A stretch of 64,000 nt of DNA from Jackrogersella multiformis (Eukaryota; Ascomycota; Sordariomycetes; Xylariales; Hypoxylaceae): NCBI GenBank assembly GCA_902806575.1, contig CADCXD010000006.1, positions 124,001 to 188,000 of the forward strand. The letters are read 5' to 3'. How positions within the stretch are numbered: position 1 is the stretch's first letter; each line of letters opens with the position of its first letter. Both the position numbers and the translations under genes were made by a program. This document shows positions 23,801-36,746 of the stretch, piece by piece. The notes beneath the pieces were generated by a model. It did not search any database, was not told the DNA's origin, and saw only the letters and a list, made by a program, of their open reading frames with translations.

Positions 23801-26529
23801 ACCCCTGAATATATCTATGTATATAACCAACATGCGATGTATGTACCTAGTATGTGATAGGTTATATGCATGTAAGCACAGCCCGTACCTAGCTTAACCT
23901 TATATAATTAGAGTTAACAGGTGAGTTTCCACAGCGGGATGTACCTAGTGTAGGTGGCTGAAAGGCTAAAGTTTGTGAGGCTTCCCGTTGGTGGGACAGC
24001 TGAAATAAAAGGGATAATCCATGCTTACAGCGTTTGTAGAGCGGTCCAAGCTCCTTTCCTCGACTCCTCACCTAATCGACTTGGGTACCTAGGTAGGTAC
24101 GATATGACGATCTGGAGTAAGATCTGGCACTAGAATCTAGATAACCGTTAATTTTCCTTTCTTTCCATATTATAAGCATTAGGTATCGTCATTATGATTA
24201 TTACTTCAACCAATCTAATTCTCCTTATCAACTGCCACTCCTGGAAGAAGGGATTTTGTTAGGATGCTGTCGTCATCTAATGGCATCCTTCGAGTGCTAC
24301 CCTTGTCCCGAATTATGTAAGGCACACGATGAACACATCTATTCTTGTGTCCAACTTGTCCAACCTGTCCAACCTGTCGATCAGCAAAGAGCCTCATCGC
24401 TTCGATCTTTCTCGCCGCCTTTTTGCAGATCATAGAAGTGCGTTATGTTTCGCCAATTCGATGATTCAGATCCAGCAGGTCGACTCAGGATTCCGCTTTA
24501 GTCTAGACAAGTCCTCGTCCTAAATGTTGGTGTTGAGGTACAACGATGGCTTACCAACGGAATGACTGTCGTGATCGTGAAGGTGAAGTTCCCTTGATAG
24601 GTTTCCAAGACGGGATTAGAAGTTGTCATATTGATTTCGGCAATGCACCAAGCCTTGTTCAACGGCTTTGCACGGCTCTGCATGTCGAAGGAGTAAGGGT
24701 TATTCATCATACGAAGGCCTATTAGGGCATTACCGAGCACTGGGCGCAACAACGTGGCGTGGTCAACTTTCGTCTTTTCGGATCCTAGGAGCTTAAATAT
24801 GGCACACTTTAGGTACATACCTACCGTTAACCAGGTAATGAGTAGGTACCTAGGCGGCTGCTTTCTGATTGTCTTTCCCTAGCATATCAGTGGTCGGCCC
24901 GATGGCCTTGACACGCTCATGGATACCTATTTCCTATGCAGAATCAAGGGCGAGCGTCACACGCCTTAGAGATTATGTGTGGCCATTACTCAATCAGCAC
25001 GGATTTTACATCGGACACATATACGTCCAATGAACAATCTGGATTATCTAGATACTTCGATCAGCATCGTCGACATTTGTTGGCCGTAAATGCTATGGTT
25101 ACTCCGTCGTGCTGCAAATGCGACTTGCCAGAGCGCCATCCGCGCCGGATAGTCGTCCCTCAATCCCAAGCCCTCCAACTCTGTCGGATAGGGGTAGAGC
25201 TGGTATGGCGCATACTATCATCTGGATCAACACCTCTCGTGCTCCAAGGCGATAGCATCACCAATATCTGAGCGCGTTAGAAAGACACCAGATTTCTTCT
25301 TCTTGAGCCCGGTAACGTTGCAAGTATAATCGATAGGTGATCTCGGTCTCTCGATGCAACGAAAGGTCTAGGCGGGGGTGGGTGGGTCGGCTAGGTTGGT
25401 CAGCCCAGAGTCCCCATAGTGAGCCTGACCTCGGTACCACTAGCATCGACGAAGCAAGGGTTGGATTCTTCGATGCGCCGTGCTGGGAGAATAGTCCTAA
25501 TTAGGAAATACCTTATCTCTCCACACTACACTAGAGGAAACTGACAGCACTACACTACAGAAACTAAACAATTTCAAGCTTGACGGTTTTCTACCTGGTA
25601 GTGGGGTCGAGCCGAATGCATTATTGTGTAAGTGATGTTAAGACAAACTTGGAAGCCCTCTGTATGTCTTACACAGCCTACCACATTACCCTTACGTGCG
25701 TTAGCTTACCTAAATCATTTGATCTTCTATTTTCAATCACCTCCTGGGAAGCTAGACCATGATTTACACCCTTTCGATATGACAATTATCCCAAGATCTA
25801 AATTTGGTCAAGTGATGGTGGGGTATGAGCGCGAAGATGATGGGTTCATACAACCCTGTGATAAGCTATTGACCCTTGTACTAATCTCGTTCGAAGAATA
25901 GCTGGTGGTGTTATGGTTTTAGCTTCTCTAGCCTCTGATTGGCTGTCGCCGACAGCTTCCCCTGAGTAAAGGCAACCTTCATTACCGAGACTGTCAAGGC
26001 CTTTGGTGTGTAAGACACATTCCAACGTCCACCTTCCGCGTATGGAATAGGAAGAGAGAGCACGAGGGCTCCCAAGCTCTGATGCGCCTTACCTATCCTA
26101 CGAAGCTCTCATGAGCTTCACCACCACACTCATGACTGGGGAGCTACCTTAACAAGGACGCCGCGGCAGGGGATCTGACGGCATGTACCAGCTCAGGAGC
26201 GTGTCTGGGTTGATAATAGCAACGTTGCCGCCCTGGTTGGAAGAGCCGCCACGACCCGGATATCGAGCCCGTTGGTTCATCGGAGACTCCTCCATTCACT
26301 TCGATGCTTGGGGTTCCGCATCCACAGCCACATCCTTGTACCACATGAGAGACACGCAGTTATGATTGTAGCGTGCCGAGATCGTGTGTTCCCTAGGCCA
26401 GTCAGGAATATAAAGGCCTTGGAATCTCACTTTCATCCAGACTTTATTCAACCAAGCCAATCTTCGTCTACCCAGTCCAGAGTTTCATTCCTTTAGACTG
26501 CCTAGTCATCACTCTGAACATCTGTCATT
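20827..26529. other. gene-poor 5.7 kb stretch
   Basis: No gene I can support. A 106-codon minus-strand frame at 24498-24818 and a shorter one at 22387-22599 share a loose T-T-x-P...ET[YW]QGN string, but neither has a family match or a full gene structure. Copies of the GGTACCTAGGTAGG palindrome occur at about 24086 and 24845. The last 600 bases are the chitinase promoter. Confidence 0.5.
26409..26415 (+). promoter_or_regulatory. TATA-like box of the chitinase gene
   Basis: TATAAAG sits 115 bp upstream of the chitinase ATG, in a C/T-rich setting; the placement fits a fungal core promoter. Confidence 0.45.
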
Positions 26530-28081
26530 ATGGTATCTACCAAAGGCCTCTTTACTTCTTTGCTTTTAGCATCGCTTGGGTTGGCTAATCCAATCACCCA
26601 AGTGGAGAAGCCCGTCGAGAAGCGGGCTTCTGCCTTCCATAATACGGTCTATTTCACTAACTGGTTAGATTCTTTTGCCAGCTTTCCGATGAGTGAGTGT
26701 GGCTAATCCTACCGCTAGGGGCATCTATGGGAGAAACTACCAGCCGGCGCAGCTTCCGACTACCCAGATCAACCGAGTTCTTTACTCATTCGCCAACATT
26801 AAAAGTGACGGTACAGTGTACGCATCAGACACGTACGCCGATATAGAAAAACACTATGACGGTGATTGTATGTGATTCATCGATCTAGTCATTACTAGAA
26901 AAATCATGCTGACAACCTTGACCTCAGCCTGGAACGACGTTGGCACCAACGCCTACGGCTGTGTTAAACAACTTTACAAGCTGAAGCAGGCCAATCGGCA
27001 GCTCAAATTATTGGTGAGTTAAACCGACAATCTATTCAACAGTACCCGCCCTCAAAATCTTCGTGATGTGCAGAGTTACTTTTGAAGATTCAAGGCAGAC
27101 GTGAACTAATTGCTTCTATCATAGCTCTCTATCGGTGGGTGGACTTACTCAACCAACTTCCCTGGAGTCGCTAGTACCGACGCGACAAGGAAGACATTCG
27201 CATCGACGGCGATCGCTTTGATCAAGGACTGGGGTTTCGACGGTCTCGATATCGACTGGGAGTTTCCCGTAGATGACACCGAGGCTAGCAATATGGTTGC
27301 TCTCTTGAAGGAGATCCGAAGCCAGCTCGATGCGTACTCCGCCCAATACGCTAACAACTACCATTTCCTTCTGACGGCCGCTGTCCCTGCTGGGCCTACC
27401 AACTTCAACAAGCTTCACCTGAGCGATATGGCTGCTGTCCTTGACACTTTCAACCTGATGGCTTACGATTATGCCGGCTCCTGGGATGCCACCTCCGGCC
27501 ACCAAGCGAACCTATACCCTAACCCTGACGCCCCTAAGACCACACCTTACTCTACAGAGGACGCCGTTAATGCCTACATCGCCGCCGGAGTCCCCAGCAG
27601 CAAGATAACTATCGGCTTGCCACTCTACGGAAGATCGTAGGTTTAAGTGTAACCGTGATTCGGAATTTGTACTAACTAGTTCTAAAGATTCGAAGCTACC
27701 AACGGCATCGGACAGGCCTACTCAGGCACCGGTCAGGGCTCGTGGGAAGCGGGTGTGTGGGATTATAAGGTGCTTCCTAAGGCCGGTGCAACCGAGGTCT
27801 ACGACAGCGTGGCGGGGGCTACTTACAGCTACGACAGCACTTCTAAGGAACTAATCAGCTACGACAACGTCGACATGATTAAAAAGAAGGCGCAGTACAT
27901 TCAAAGCAAGGGACTCGGCGGCTCCATGTTCTGGGAAGCCTCGGGTGACCGCACCGACTCTGGCAGTTTGATTGCGGCCGCATTCGTCGCGCAAGGAGGC
28001 AAGGCCTCTCTCGACTCTAGCCAGAACCTCCTCAGCTACCCCAACAGCCAGTACGCCAACATCAAGAACAACCTACAGTAA
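26530..28081 (+). CDS. GH18 endochitinase, 42-kDa (ECH42/Chit42) type
   Basis: Five exons, 26530-26663, 26719-26867, 26928-27013, 27125-27636 and 27688-28081; introns are 55, 60, 111 and 51 bp. The product is 424 aa, the usual length of the ECH42/Chit42 group. Residues 1-20 are a signal peptide and a Kex2-like site, VEKR, ends at 32. The GH18 barrel follows: VYFTNWGIYGR (40-50), SIGGW (125-129), and the catalytic FDGLDIDWEF with Asp165, Asp167 and acid Glu169, then MAYDYAGSW and FWEASGD. It hydrolyses internal beta-1,4 bonds in chitin, for wall remodelling, autolysis or attack on other fungi and insects. No chitin-binding module is present. All catalytic residues are intact. The first four exons are invisible or partial in unspliced frames. 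Confidence 0.95.
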
Positions 28082-29109
28082 ACGGCGGTCATTTGGATCG
28101 GGAGCCGACGCTCCGTCTTTAGAGGACCGTCAATTTTTTATTTTTTTATTTTGCTCTTCGCTCGCTTTAATCATGAACTAGATCGACATTTGTTTCTTGT
28201 TTATATGAATTTAGGAGGCTGTAAATCTGGAGGATCTTGGGAACTTGGACCCCCTTTCTACTCATTTAATTAACTGTATATATTGACGTTTCTCCATACT
28301 GTATATAGCTTATGAAGGAGAATGCATACATATTTATATCAACAACCTCTGCTTATTGACTGCCATTGTGTGTCCTGGTTATTTCTTCCAAATGCTATGT
28401 GAAGTAAAATACATTTACCCTAGCTAGCTACGCTCCAAAGTGATCCCTTGCTTGTGAGCACCACCACCAACTTGAGTAGGTAAAGCTATAAATAAATAAA
28501 TAAATCAAGACAATTAAATAACACCAAATCCCCGCAAACAGAGAGCTACGTAATAGATAAAATAGAATGCAAGATACATACACTATTGCTGATGAAAAAC
28601 TATGCCCTAAGTAAATATTCCCGTGTTATCGTTATAGGTGGGGAGATGCCCACAGACCATGTTAGTTAGTGGCCCCAGCACTACCCCTATTCAGCAACAG
28701 CTTCTCATTCTTTTGCTGCAACTTCTCGGCTTTTTCCCTTCCCATTTTTTTTAAAAAAAAAATTCAATTTTTTCCTTTTGCAATGATGCTAGCCCTCCTA
28801 GGTACAGCCCGGGATTGTGACATCCATGAAGCTAGGTAGGTAGATGTAAGGTATTACACCACCAAGCGATGGTAGACCTGCCTCAGGAACCCCTTACGTC
28901 TCACTGGCCACAGCGGCCGCAGGAATTCCCGCAGGAGGCCTAACTAGCATCCGCCCTAGCTAGCTAGTTCCCGCGGATCTAACCCACTGCATGTAGCTGG
29001 GGCACAGCAAAACCAAACTCCCACTCGCGTATCCATCCCAACATCACCTCATTCTCTCATCCTCTCATCCGCAGCCGCAACCGCCGGGCATCCCCGCTCT
29101 CTCCACCCA
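28082..29109. other. intergenic
   Basis: No gene seen. T-rich 3' flank of the chitinase gene, an AAAT microsatellite near 28489-28504, and the 3' flank of the transporter locus. Confidence 0.5.
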
Positions 29110-29866
29110 TCACATAACGCTACAGCGGCCCTTCCGGCGCCCCTTCTCATTGATCCGGTGCAACGCATTCGCACTCGCATCCGCACCCGCATCCACGCTA
29201 GCGTTCCCGGCCACATCGGCAACAGCCGGGTCCTCTGCTTGGGGCGGGGGCAGCGCGTGCTCGACCTCGCGCAGCGACGTGGGCGGGGAGCAGTTGATCT
29301 CGGCATCAGCGTCGGCGTCGTCGCCGGTCTTGCAGCGGCTGCAGGTGCCGGCGAGCGTGCGCCCGCTGCTGCACGTGCACGTGCGGCTCGAGCTGGTCGT
29401 CGGCCGCGCCGCCGGCTCCTCCGCGATCGGCCCGATGATGATGTCCTGGCTCATGCGGCTGAGCTGGCTTAGCTGGCTCTGGTACGAGGTCTGCCGCGTG
29501 TTGGGCGGGCGCTCGAGATGCTGCTGCTGCTGCATGCCGGTGCGCGGGGTGGGGGAGGGATAGGGGAGGGATAGGGGCAGGTGCAGGTTGGACCGGCTGC
29601 CGGGGAGGCTGGCCGGCGGTAGGAAGTTAACCAGGCGGTTTACGTTGAGGCGGCCGAGGTCTCCGACTTGGCCGGTGGGGGGGTTGACGCTGTTGTCGGC
29701 GGGGTTGGCGTCTTGGTCTGCTTGCGCGTGGGCGAGCGTCTGCGCGAACTTGGAGTGCCGCCGCAGGAACGGCCCGCATTTGTATACGAAGAACACGGCG
29801 CCGCAGAGGAAGGTCGCGATCGCGAAGAGGATGATGGTTGCCATGAAGACGGACAGCTTTTCGTAC
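29110..29866 (-). CDS. probable last exon of the MFS transporter (frame conflict), CSVM C-terminus
   Basis: The frame reads YEKLSVFMATIILF through FFVYKCGPFLRRHSKFAQTLA. That is what the final membrane helix and basic stop-transfer segment of DHA1-type MFS transporters look like, and the transporter lies just upstream on the same strand without such a helix. A 200-residue hydrophilic tail follows, with QQQQ, a CTCSSG..CSRC patch and a final CSVM that fits a CaaX box. An acceptor (AATCAG) lies just before it at 29867. Joining it to the only usable upstream donor (ATG|GTTAGT, 30034) leaves one extra base. Read alone from the ATG at 29844 it would be a 244-aa single-pass membrane protein. I prefer the last-exon reading but cannot settle it. 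Confidence 0.5.
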
Positions 29867-29989
29867 CTGATTATTTCGTATTAGCTTACTTTAAGAAAAA
29901 GGAGATTAGTTGTGCTCGAGCAGAGGATAGGAAATGGAGGGGTGAAGAGTAGCGAGTGGGATCGCAACGACCGACGTACTATGAGGATG

Positions 29990-31773
29990 TTAGCAAGGCT
30001 CAAGAGTATCTGAGATGTTTTCATGGCTACTAACCATGGGGATTGCGTAAGGCGTGAGGACACCAGCGAGGAAATCTCGCGCCCAGCCGTTGCCGCCCGT
30101 AGCGGACGCGGCGTAAGGACCGTAGGCCCTGAGAACATAGTCGATAGTGGTCATGTATATGGCGAAGTTGGCCACGCCGATCAGAAACGATCCGATCATG
30201 CTCGGAAACCAGTAAATGGGCGTCGTGAAATAAGCGGCTGTGAAGGCGAACACCAAGAGGCCGATCGGCAGCATAGGCGCAGTCCACAGCAGAGACACGA
30301 GCCGGGACTCGTATTGAGCGTACTCGCTCCCCGGAAGCCTTGCGCGTAGCGCCACGTTACGTCTGATGACCTGGCCAAACAGGAGGAATGCGGCTAGGTA
30401 GCCGACTCCAATGGGGGTGAAGGTTAAGCCGATGCTCTTGGTATCGAAGCCCCATTGCCAATACACGAAGCCGAAAGATTGGACCATCACTGCGAGGAAC
30501 GGAATGTTAATACGCGTCATGCTGTAAGGGATATAAGGGGATATTCTCTAACACATGATAGGGAAGTATCCGTGCTATGCATCCTTCTCTAGCCACGAAC
30601 GAGCTCGCGAGGCTAGGCAGTTACTCCGTGCAGACGTATAATTAGGAAGAAGGAGGCGAGTTGCTATGCAGCAGCCAGCGCCGAAAAAAACTCACTGAAG
30701 ATGATGGCGTCGGAGAACCCTGACAGCAGGGAGAAGACGAGCACTATGGGCTCCGTGAGGAACATCCTAAAGGGCCGCATCCAGATCAGGCCGAACTCGC
30801 GAAAGTTAACGCGGCGCTTGCCGACGATCTCGCTCGGTCCGTACATGTGGGGGTTCCTGCCGGACTTCCGGTACTGCTGAGCAGTTCTGTCCATGATAAT
30901 GGTGGCCCGAGTCTCGGGCACGATGAGGAAATGCAGAAGCTGCACCAGGACGCCGAAGATGAGTTGGATCCCGATGCACCACCTCCAAGAGGGGACGTAT
31001 TGCTCGATGAAGCCCCCTATGATGGGGCCGATGATGGAACCCCCGACAGATGATAGCACTATGAAGGAGGTAGCATGTTGGATCATAGGATCGTCGGGCT
31101 CGAACATGTCCGTGATGACGGCGAGGGTCACGCTGCCTCCGGCGCTGGACAAGCCGCCTAGTGTACGACCAAGGACATGTCCGGCCCAGCTCTGAGACGA
31201 CAAAACGAGGATCGTGAAACAGTTCACAAGACCTAGCGAGAGCTGTAGAATTATCCTGCGCCCGAACTCCTCAGACCACGGCGCCCAGAGCTCGCAGCCG
31301 AAAGCATAGGCGATAAGGAACGAGGCGGCTCCGCCCCAGCGCACATAGAAAGGAGTGACACCGTACTCGATGGCGATGCCGCCGATGCCGTTGGAATATA
31401 GCGTTGTGTTCAGGTTCATGGACACCTGGACCAGGAATATCACACAGAGGTTTGTCCACTTCTTCCACGATGTCCATTTGACGCCCAGCTTGTTGCCGCA
31501 GTCCGAGGGCCGGATTAGGATGCGACGCTCATCTTCTGGGAGCTGGAGCTGGAGCTGGAGCCGGACTTCCTGATCTATACTGCTGACACGTCTCCTTCGG
31601 CTTCTACTGTGTGCGCTCGAGCTATTGGACTCGACGTCGTCGGACGGTCGTGTGAGACCGATCTCCGGATGCGAGTCAACCTGATGCTGATGCTGCATTG
31701 TATCTCTGGATTCCGCTGCGATATCTTGGGGATCGATGAGTGGTGTTGGGGATGGACCTCCTGAAGGAGCCAT
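29990..31773 (-). CDS. MFS transporter, DHA1 (drug:H+ antiporter) type
   Basis: Exon 1 is 31773-30696 and exon 2 starts at 30489; the 206-bp intron restores the helix reading DAIIFMMVQSFGFVYWQWGF. Exon 2 reads to a stop at 29990, or leaves through a donor at 30034 to the exon at 29110-29866. The long hydrophilic N-terminus (about 100 residues, Arg/Ser-rich) is typical of fungal DHA1 transporters. Helices begin at KWTNLCVIFLV. Signature pieces are SEEFGRR between helices 2 and 3, GRTLGGLSSAGGS, and PETRATIIMDR in the middle loop. It should export or exchange small molecules against protons at the plasma membrane; the substrate is unknown. The ATG at 31773 has the better context (CACACCATGG); an in-frame ATG at 31803 is the alternative. 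Without the downstream exon the last helices are missing. Confidence 0.85.
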
Positions 31774-31803
31774 GGTGTGTCGAACACAGTGGCTATCTCT
31801 CAT

Positions 31804-34114
31804 TGCTACGTCGATGAAATGAAGTTAAACGTCCAGGTATAACCATCCCTTATCGTACTCTCGAAATTCCTGTTTCCCGTGGGGTCGTATTTGCAGAATC
31901 ATAGGCTGGGTAGGGATGTAAGTTTGGAATACGAGAAGGCAAAAATGGGGTGATCCGGTCGTTATAAGGGGCCTGGCAAACTATGCCCTAGCCGCCTCGC
32001 GGATATCTTTTTAATAACAGAGGAACATGAGGGGAAACGATCCGAGAACAGGCCTGTTATTTATTGTGGCTGGCATTAAGTTCACGCACTCCTCGAACTA
32101 GTCCCAAGCGCGGCGGATGGTGTGGCTAGGACTGGCTGTGGTAGAGCGCACAAGAGCATCCCCCCCAGATAGACTTCGTACCGGAGGCAAGCTTCCTGGA
32201 GGTATTTACCCACGCCAGCTTGTATCTATCGGGGCGAGAAGGGCTAATGCGCGGACTTCAAACACCACCAGAGCGTCGATCTCACTTGACGATCCCGAGA
32301 CCAAAAGCCCACGGCCTATATAAAGTTTGCCTCTCAAGCCCGAGTGCTATTAACCCGGTTACAAGATGCGGAGAAAAAACATGGCATCAGTACAAGGACA
32401 GGGTTCGTGAATATCCAGGATATTGGGCTTATTGGGAACCTATGGGTTGTTTAAATGTAGTTACGAGAAGGTAAGGTTGTGAAATAACACGCCATCTCGG
32501 TTCCCTCGAGGAGGATAATGATCGTAAAATGGGATGGGCATCCAATATATTAATTTTCCCACATAGGAACTATTGATATTCGAGCAACTTACTTAGGTTT
32601 ATATAACGAATATTTACTATCCTCGATGCAAAGTAAAGCTGGGTTTCCTACCTAGGTAGTTGATCAGACAACATGGTTCACGATGTACAGCAGCAGGATC
32701 GCCTCCTGTAAGCGGCCAGTTAAAGTTGAGCTTATCGTCACATCAACCCCCGACTATGATGGATTATGACAAAGTCGAAACTCTCTTCTTGGACATTATA
32801 TGAAGGTGGCTGATGAGAGTTCCGGATAAGGGCGTAGAGTTCACTCCAACTTTCAACTTTCGGGCCCCGAGCTCGTTTTCAGATTGATGACTGAATGAAG
32901 TACAACTAACTCCATGAGTAGGTCCATGATGGGTACCTAGTTCCTATCTAATTTCTTTGTATGATCATCATAGAATTCATTACTATTGGAATTAAGATAG
33001 GCTCACTAGTTGGTTGTGTCGATTTCTAAAATACGCCACTGTTGTGTTCAGGGGTAAAGACTAGGTATCTAGTCTTAGTAGAAACTCTCACGGATCTAAT
33101 AAATATATTTTTACCAACCCACCTACCGTAAGTACCTAGGTAATTATATATCCTCGGCTCTTTAGTATGCGGCAACTATCTTGTAGTCAACAGTTTGGGA
33201 ATGTTTATTTCGAATAGCGTCTCAGGTAGGTACCTACCTACCTAGGCCTATGTACCTAAACACGGAGCCTATGGCCGCTTGTTTCATTCAGGCGTTTGGC
33301 TAGATACGGAAGCTAATGGTAACTAAACAGTTGATAGAAAACACCATGATATAATAACCTGAGTGCTAGCACTTCTTGTGTGCTTGGACGAGCCGTTCTC
33401 ACTTGCAGCCTTATGGCGTCTGAGGAATGTCTATGACCTACGTCATTCTGCCACTTAAGACAGTTACTGAAATGCACTCAGTACCTACTATCCCCATCAA
33501 GTTCTAATGCCATCGACTTTAATTCATCTGAATCTGTCAGATGTATGCTTGGACAAAGTGATGTCGTTAGAAAGTTTAGGTACACACCGGCGATGTCAGA
33601 GCAAGGTGTACGGCTTATTCTTCTGTGTACAGTATTATGTCACAAAACCGAAATCTGCCAGAAAACATATATTGGATACTCTATTCGCACGGAGGTAGCA
33701 TAGCAAGAAGGTACGAGAGCAGAGGGGATGGCGGTGCTAGAGTGCCTTGGGCTCCTTAACAGTTGTGCGTAGCTCAATGGATCTTTTTGTCTCTGCCAAG
33801 GAAATGCCTTCGTCGGACACTAGATGAAGCTTTATTCGGTCGTGTGAGCAGATTCTACGTGGCAACCGATAGAGATCATGATGTGGCGATGTGGCGAAAG
33901 GAGTTGGGCGGAGGTTACCATAAACATCTCCTGGAAGGCTTGCCCTCGGGATCTTGGCAAACGTTTATAGCGCAACGTCTATAATCAGTTATCATGATGA
34001 GCATTGAGCTTTGAAGTTCGAACAACCCACCGATATTACTAAATCTCTGTATTCTTGCCAAACGCGCGCATGAAGCACCATAACTACACAATGCTTAGCT
34101 AAGGATATGATAGA
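31804..34114. other. intergenic
   Basis: No gene supported. CCTAGG palindromes near 32650, 33136 and 33225-33245. Small frames, for example at 33763-33984, show no recognisable product. Confidence 0.5.
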
Positions 34115-36432
34115 CTACAAAGTGTCGATATCGAGGCCCTCAACTCTGCCCAAGAACTCGCCCTTCGCACCGCGTAGTAGCTCGTCCATATCCACCATGC
34201 CCGTAGCGATGTACTTCTCGCTAACGCCGGCATTGACTCGCTTCGAGAGGAGCTCCCTCAGCTCGGCGCGCAAGGCGCCCAGCTCGGCCTTGGTCATAGC
34301 CCTCGCCTGGTCTTGCTTTTCCTTTCGACCCGCTCCACGCCCTCCCCACTTCCCGACCTGGTGCATCTCGTCGCTGTCGTACTCGACGCCGAGCTCTTCC
34401 GCCGCGTTCCGCATCCAGTCGTCTTCCTTATTGCCCTTCTCCTTAGCGAGCCCCGCGTCGGCGATCTTCTTAGCTAGCGTCACGCGAGGCTTCAGACGAT
34501 TGACCAGCTTCCGGTCCATGTCTAATGTCTGGACGAAAAAGTTCTTAGACTTTTTACCGCTGCTCAAATGCACCTTCGCGATAAGCCGTCTGGTCGGCGT
34601 AACCTCTTCAGCTGCGCAGAGAAGTATGCTCAAGCCTGTTTTGTTTGCTCGCGCGGTACGTCCGGACCTGTGCACATATACATCTGCAGCACGTGGTACG
34701 TGGTAATGGACTACTAGATCAACCCCTGGAATATCCAAGCCTCGCGCGGCGACATCTGTTGCGACAAGGATGGACGATTGCCCTTGTTTCGCGCTGGTAA
34801 ATCGCTCGACAGAACGCAAACGTGCCTTCTGGGGCATTTGGGAGTGGAGTGGATGGGTCAGGAGATTCAGGTTTTGAAGCATAGGGGCCAATCTTCGGAC
34901 AGAGCTGATAGAATTGGTAAAAACCAACGTTCGTGCGTTTGGATATAGGAGTAGGAGGGCGTATAAGTAAAGGTCCTTCTCCATAGCTCCGCATTCTACC
35001 AGGCCTTCTTTAAGCCCCTCTGCCATTTGAGACACCGGATTCACGTCGATGAATTTTGGCTTCTCGTCTCGGAAATTGAGCTTCTTAAGTAGATACTCCA
35101 TAGAGTCCTGCTGGCTCATTAAATCATATCGTCCCTTGCCAGCAAGTTTCTGCTGCAAGCCTTTATGAAATGTCGCCGAGAACACAAGAGTTTGTCTCGG
35201 TGAACGTGTTGTGTCTTCTTCATCTTCTTCGGATTCGAACCGGTCTAATGCGTTGAAAATCTCGGCGGCTTCTTTGAAATGGCCTTCTGTTAGCAGCCTG
35301 TCGGCTTCATCTACCACCAAATACTGAATTCCCCTGAAGCTAGTCATCAGGTCTGAGCTAGAGCTAAGGACCTCCCATAACCGCCCGGGTGTTCCGATGA
35401 CAATGTCTGCTTTGGCTAATTGGCGCTGTTGCTTGTAAACGGACAAACCACCGGTGACAGAACATATGTAAGGCGAATTTTGTAGACCGGCGCAAAGGTT
35501 CTTGATATGATCTGTAAGTTGATGTGCAAGTTCTCTTGTTGGTGAGAGAACTAGGGCGAGCGGAATTTTAGAGGTAGCCTGGGAAGCATTCTTGTCGTCC
35601 TCTTCCGATAATTCCAGCCACTTCTCCACAATCGGAATACCGAAAGCCAAAGTTTTACCCGAACCCGTCGAAGCCTTGCCAATAGCATCGTGACCGGCTA
35701 AGATCTGTGGTATCGCGGCTGCTTGTATGGCAGTAGGCTTCGAGAACCTCAGTTTTCCTAGACAGTCGAGGAGTCGAGAAGACAGGCCCAATGACACCCA
35801 GGCCGATAGATCGACCTCATCCTGCGTCTCTTCTTCAGTATCCAGTCCGGCAAATACATTGGTCTCAAGCTCTGGATCCTCCGTTTTCTTTGAATCCTTC
35901 TTTTTCTTCTGCTTCTGCTTTTGCTTTTTCTTATTTTCTTCTCGGGTATCAGTCGCATCTATTGTGTCTATCTCTACACCTTTGAGGGTATTAGTGGGCA
36001 AGTTGGATAACTCGTTCGATTTGGTAGGCTGTGCCGTTGGTTGATCGTCAAATCCGTCGAATTCCTCGTCATTCCATGATTCGTCCTTCTCATTATCCGC
36101 GTCCTCCTCATCACCTGAGGGTACAGCAGCTCTCTATTTCCAATTAGCACCTTGAAAGTAAGGAATTGGAAGTGGAGACATACGAATTCGATTTTATTAT
36201 CACCGTGTCGAATTATTTCGACGTCATCAACCTCTTCTAATCCGTAGAACCCCTCAGCATCGTCGAACATATCAGGAAGTTTTGCTTTGTGCCATTGCAA
36301 AGAGTCGGCACTTATAGGCTTCCTTGCTTTCGACTTTGTGGATTTCGAAGTTAATTGGCGTCCTTTTGCTTTCTTTTTTTCCGGGGCGTTCGTTATTTGG
36401 CTAGTCGCCTTTCGTTTCTTTAGGCCATCCAT
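34115..36432 (-). CDS. mak5: DEAD-box RNA helicase Mak5 (60S ribosome assembly)
   Basis: Exon 1 is 36432-36184 and exon 2 36133-34115, with a 50-bp intron; the product is 755 aa. The N-terminal LDDAEGF-like block (LPDMFDDAEGFYGLEEVDDV) and basic nuclear stretches are typical of Mak5/DDX24. All helicase motifs are present: Q motif FSKPTAIQ, ASTGSGKT (I), PTRELA (Ia), TPGRL (Ib), DEAD (II), FSATF (III), LVFTNS (IV), ATDVAARGLDIPG (V) and HRSGRTARA (VI). It acts in the nucleolus in early 60S subunit maturation and rRNA processing. The acidic, Lys-rich linker (KKKQKQKQKKKK type) sits around residues 140-160. It begins 314 bp from trm7 on the other strand, so the two RNA-maturation genes probably share a promoter region. 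Confidence 0.95.
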
Positions 36433-36746
36433 GATGTTCGAGAGACTGGGTACAGCGGGATGTAAAATTCACGACAAGGTGTCGATGTTGAAAATGTTAG
36501 AAAATTTGGGGAACTATTTATTACTTATCAGCTCTATCAATCAATCTTATCGATATGATCTACTATGATAAATTAGGTAACTAGGTACCTATCGGTTTCT
36601 TCTTATCGATATACATTGACTCCATATTAATTCAGCCCTACCCACTTCGTTGCTGCAAAAAATTGTTAGTGGGGATCAACTTGGACACATATTTCATATG
36701 ACCCCTATCATGAACCCTACCATCTCATATAAACTGAAGATTAAAA
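36433..36746. promoter_or_regulatory. shared promoter region of mak5 and trm7
   Basis: 314 bp between two divergent start codons. It contains AAAATTTG at about 36503 and CAAAAAATTG at about 36655, which look like the AAAATTT-type ribosomal RNA-processing element known from yeast ribosome-biogenesis promoters, plus one ACTAGGTACCTA palindrome near 36580. The functional reading is inference. Confidence 0.4.

Noticed and set aside
24498..24818. 106-codon minus-strand frame with a hydrophobic end
   Set aside because: No family match, no signal peptide, no neighbouring exons that extend it; noted only in the intergenic entry.
29867..29889. 23-bp intron (GTAAGC...ATCAG) that would fix the transporter frame
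   Set aside because: Too short for fungal splicing, and it would insert a 37-residue segment the family does not have.
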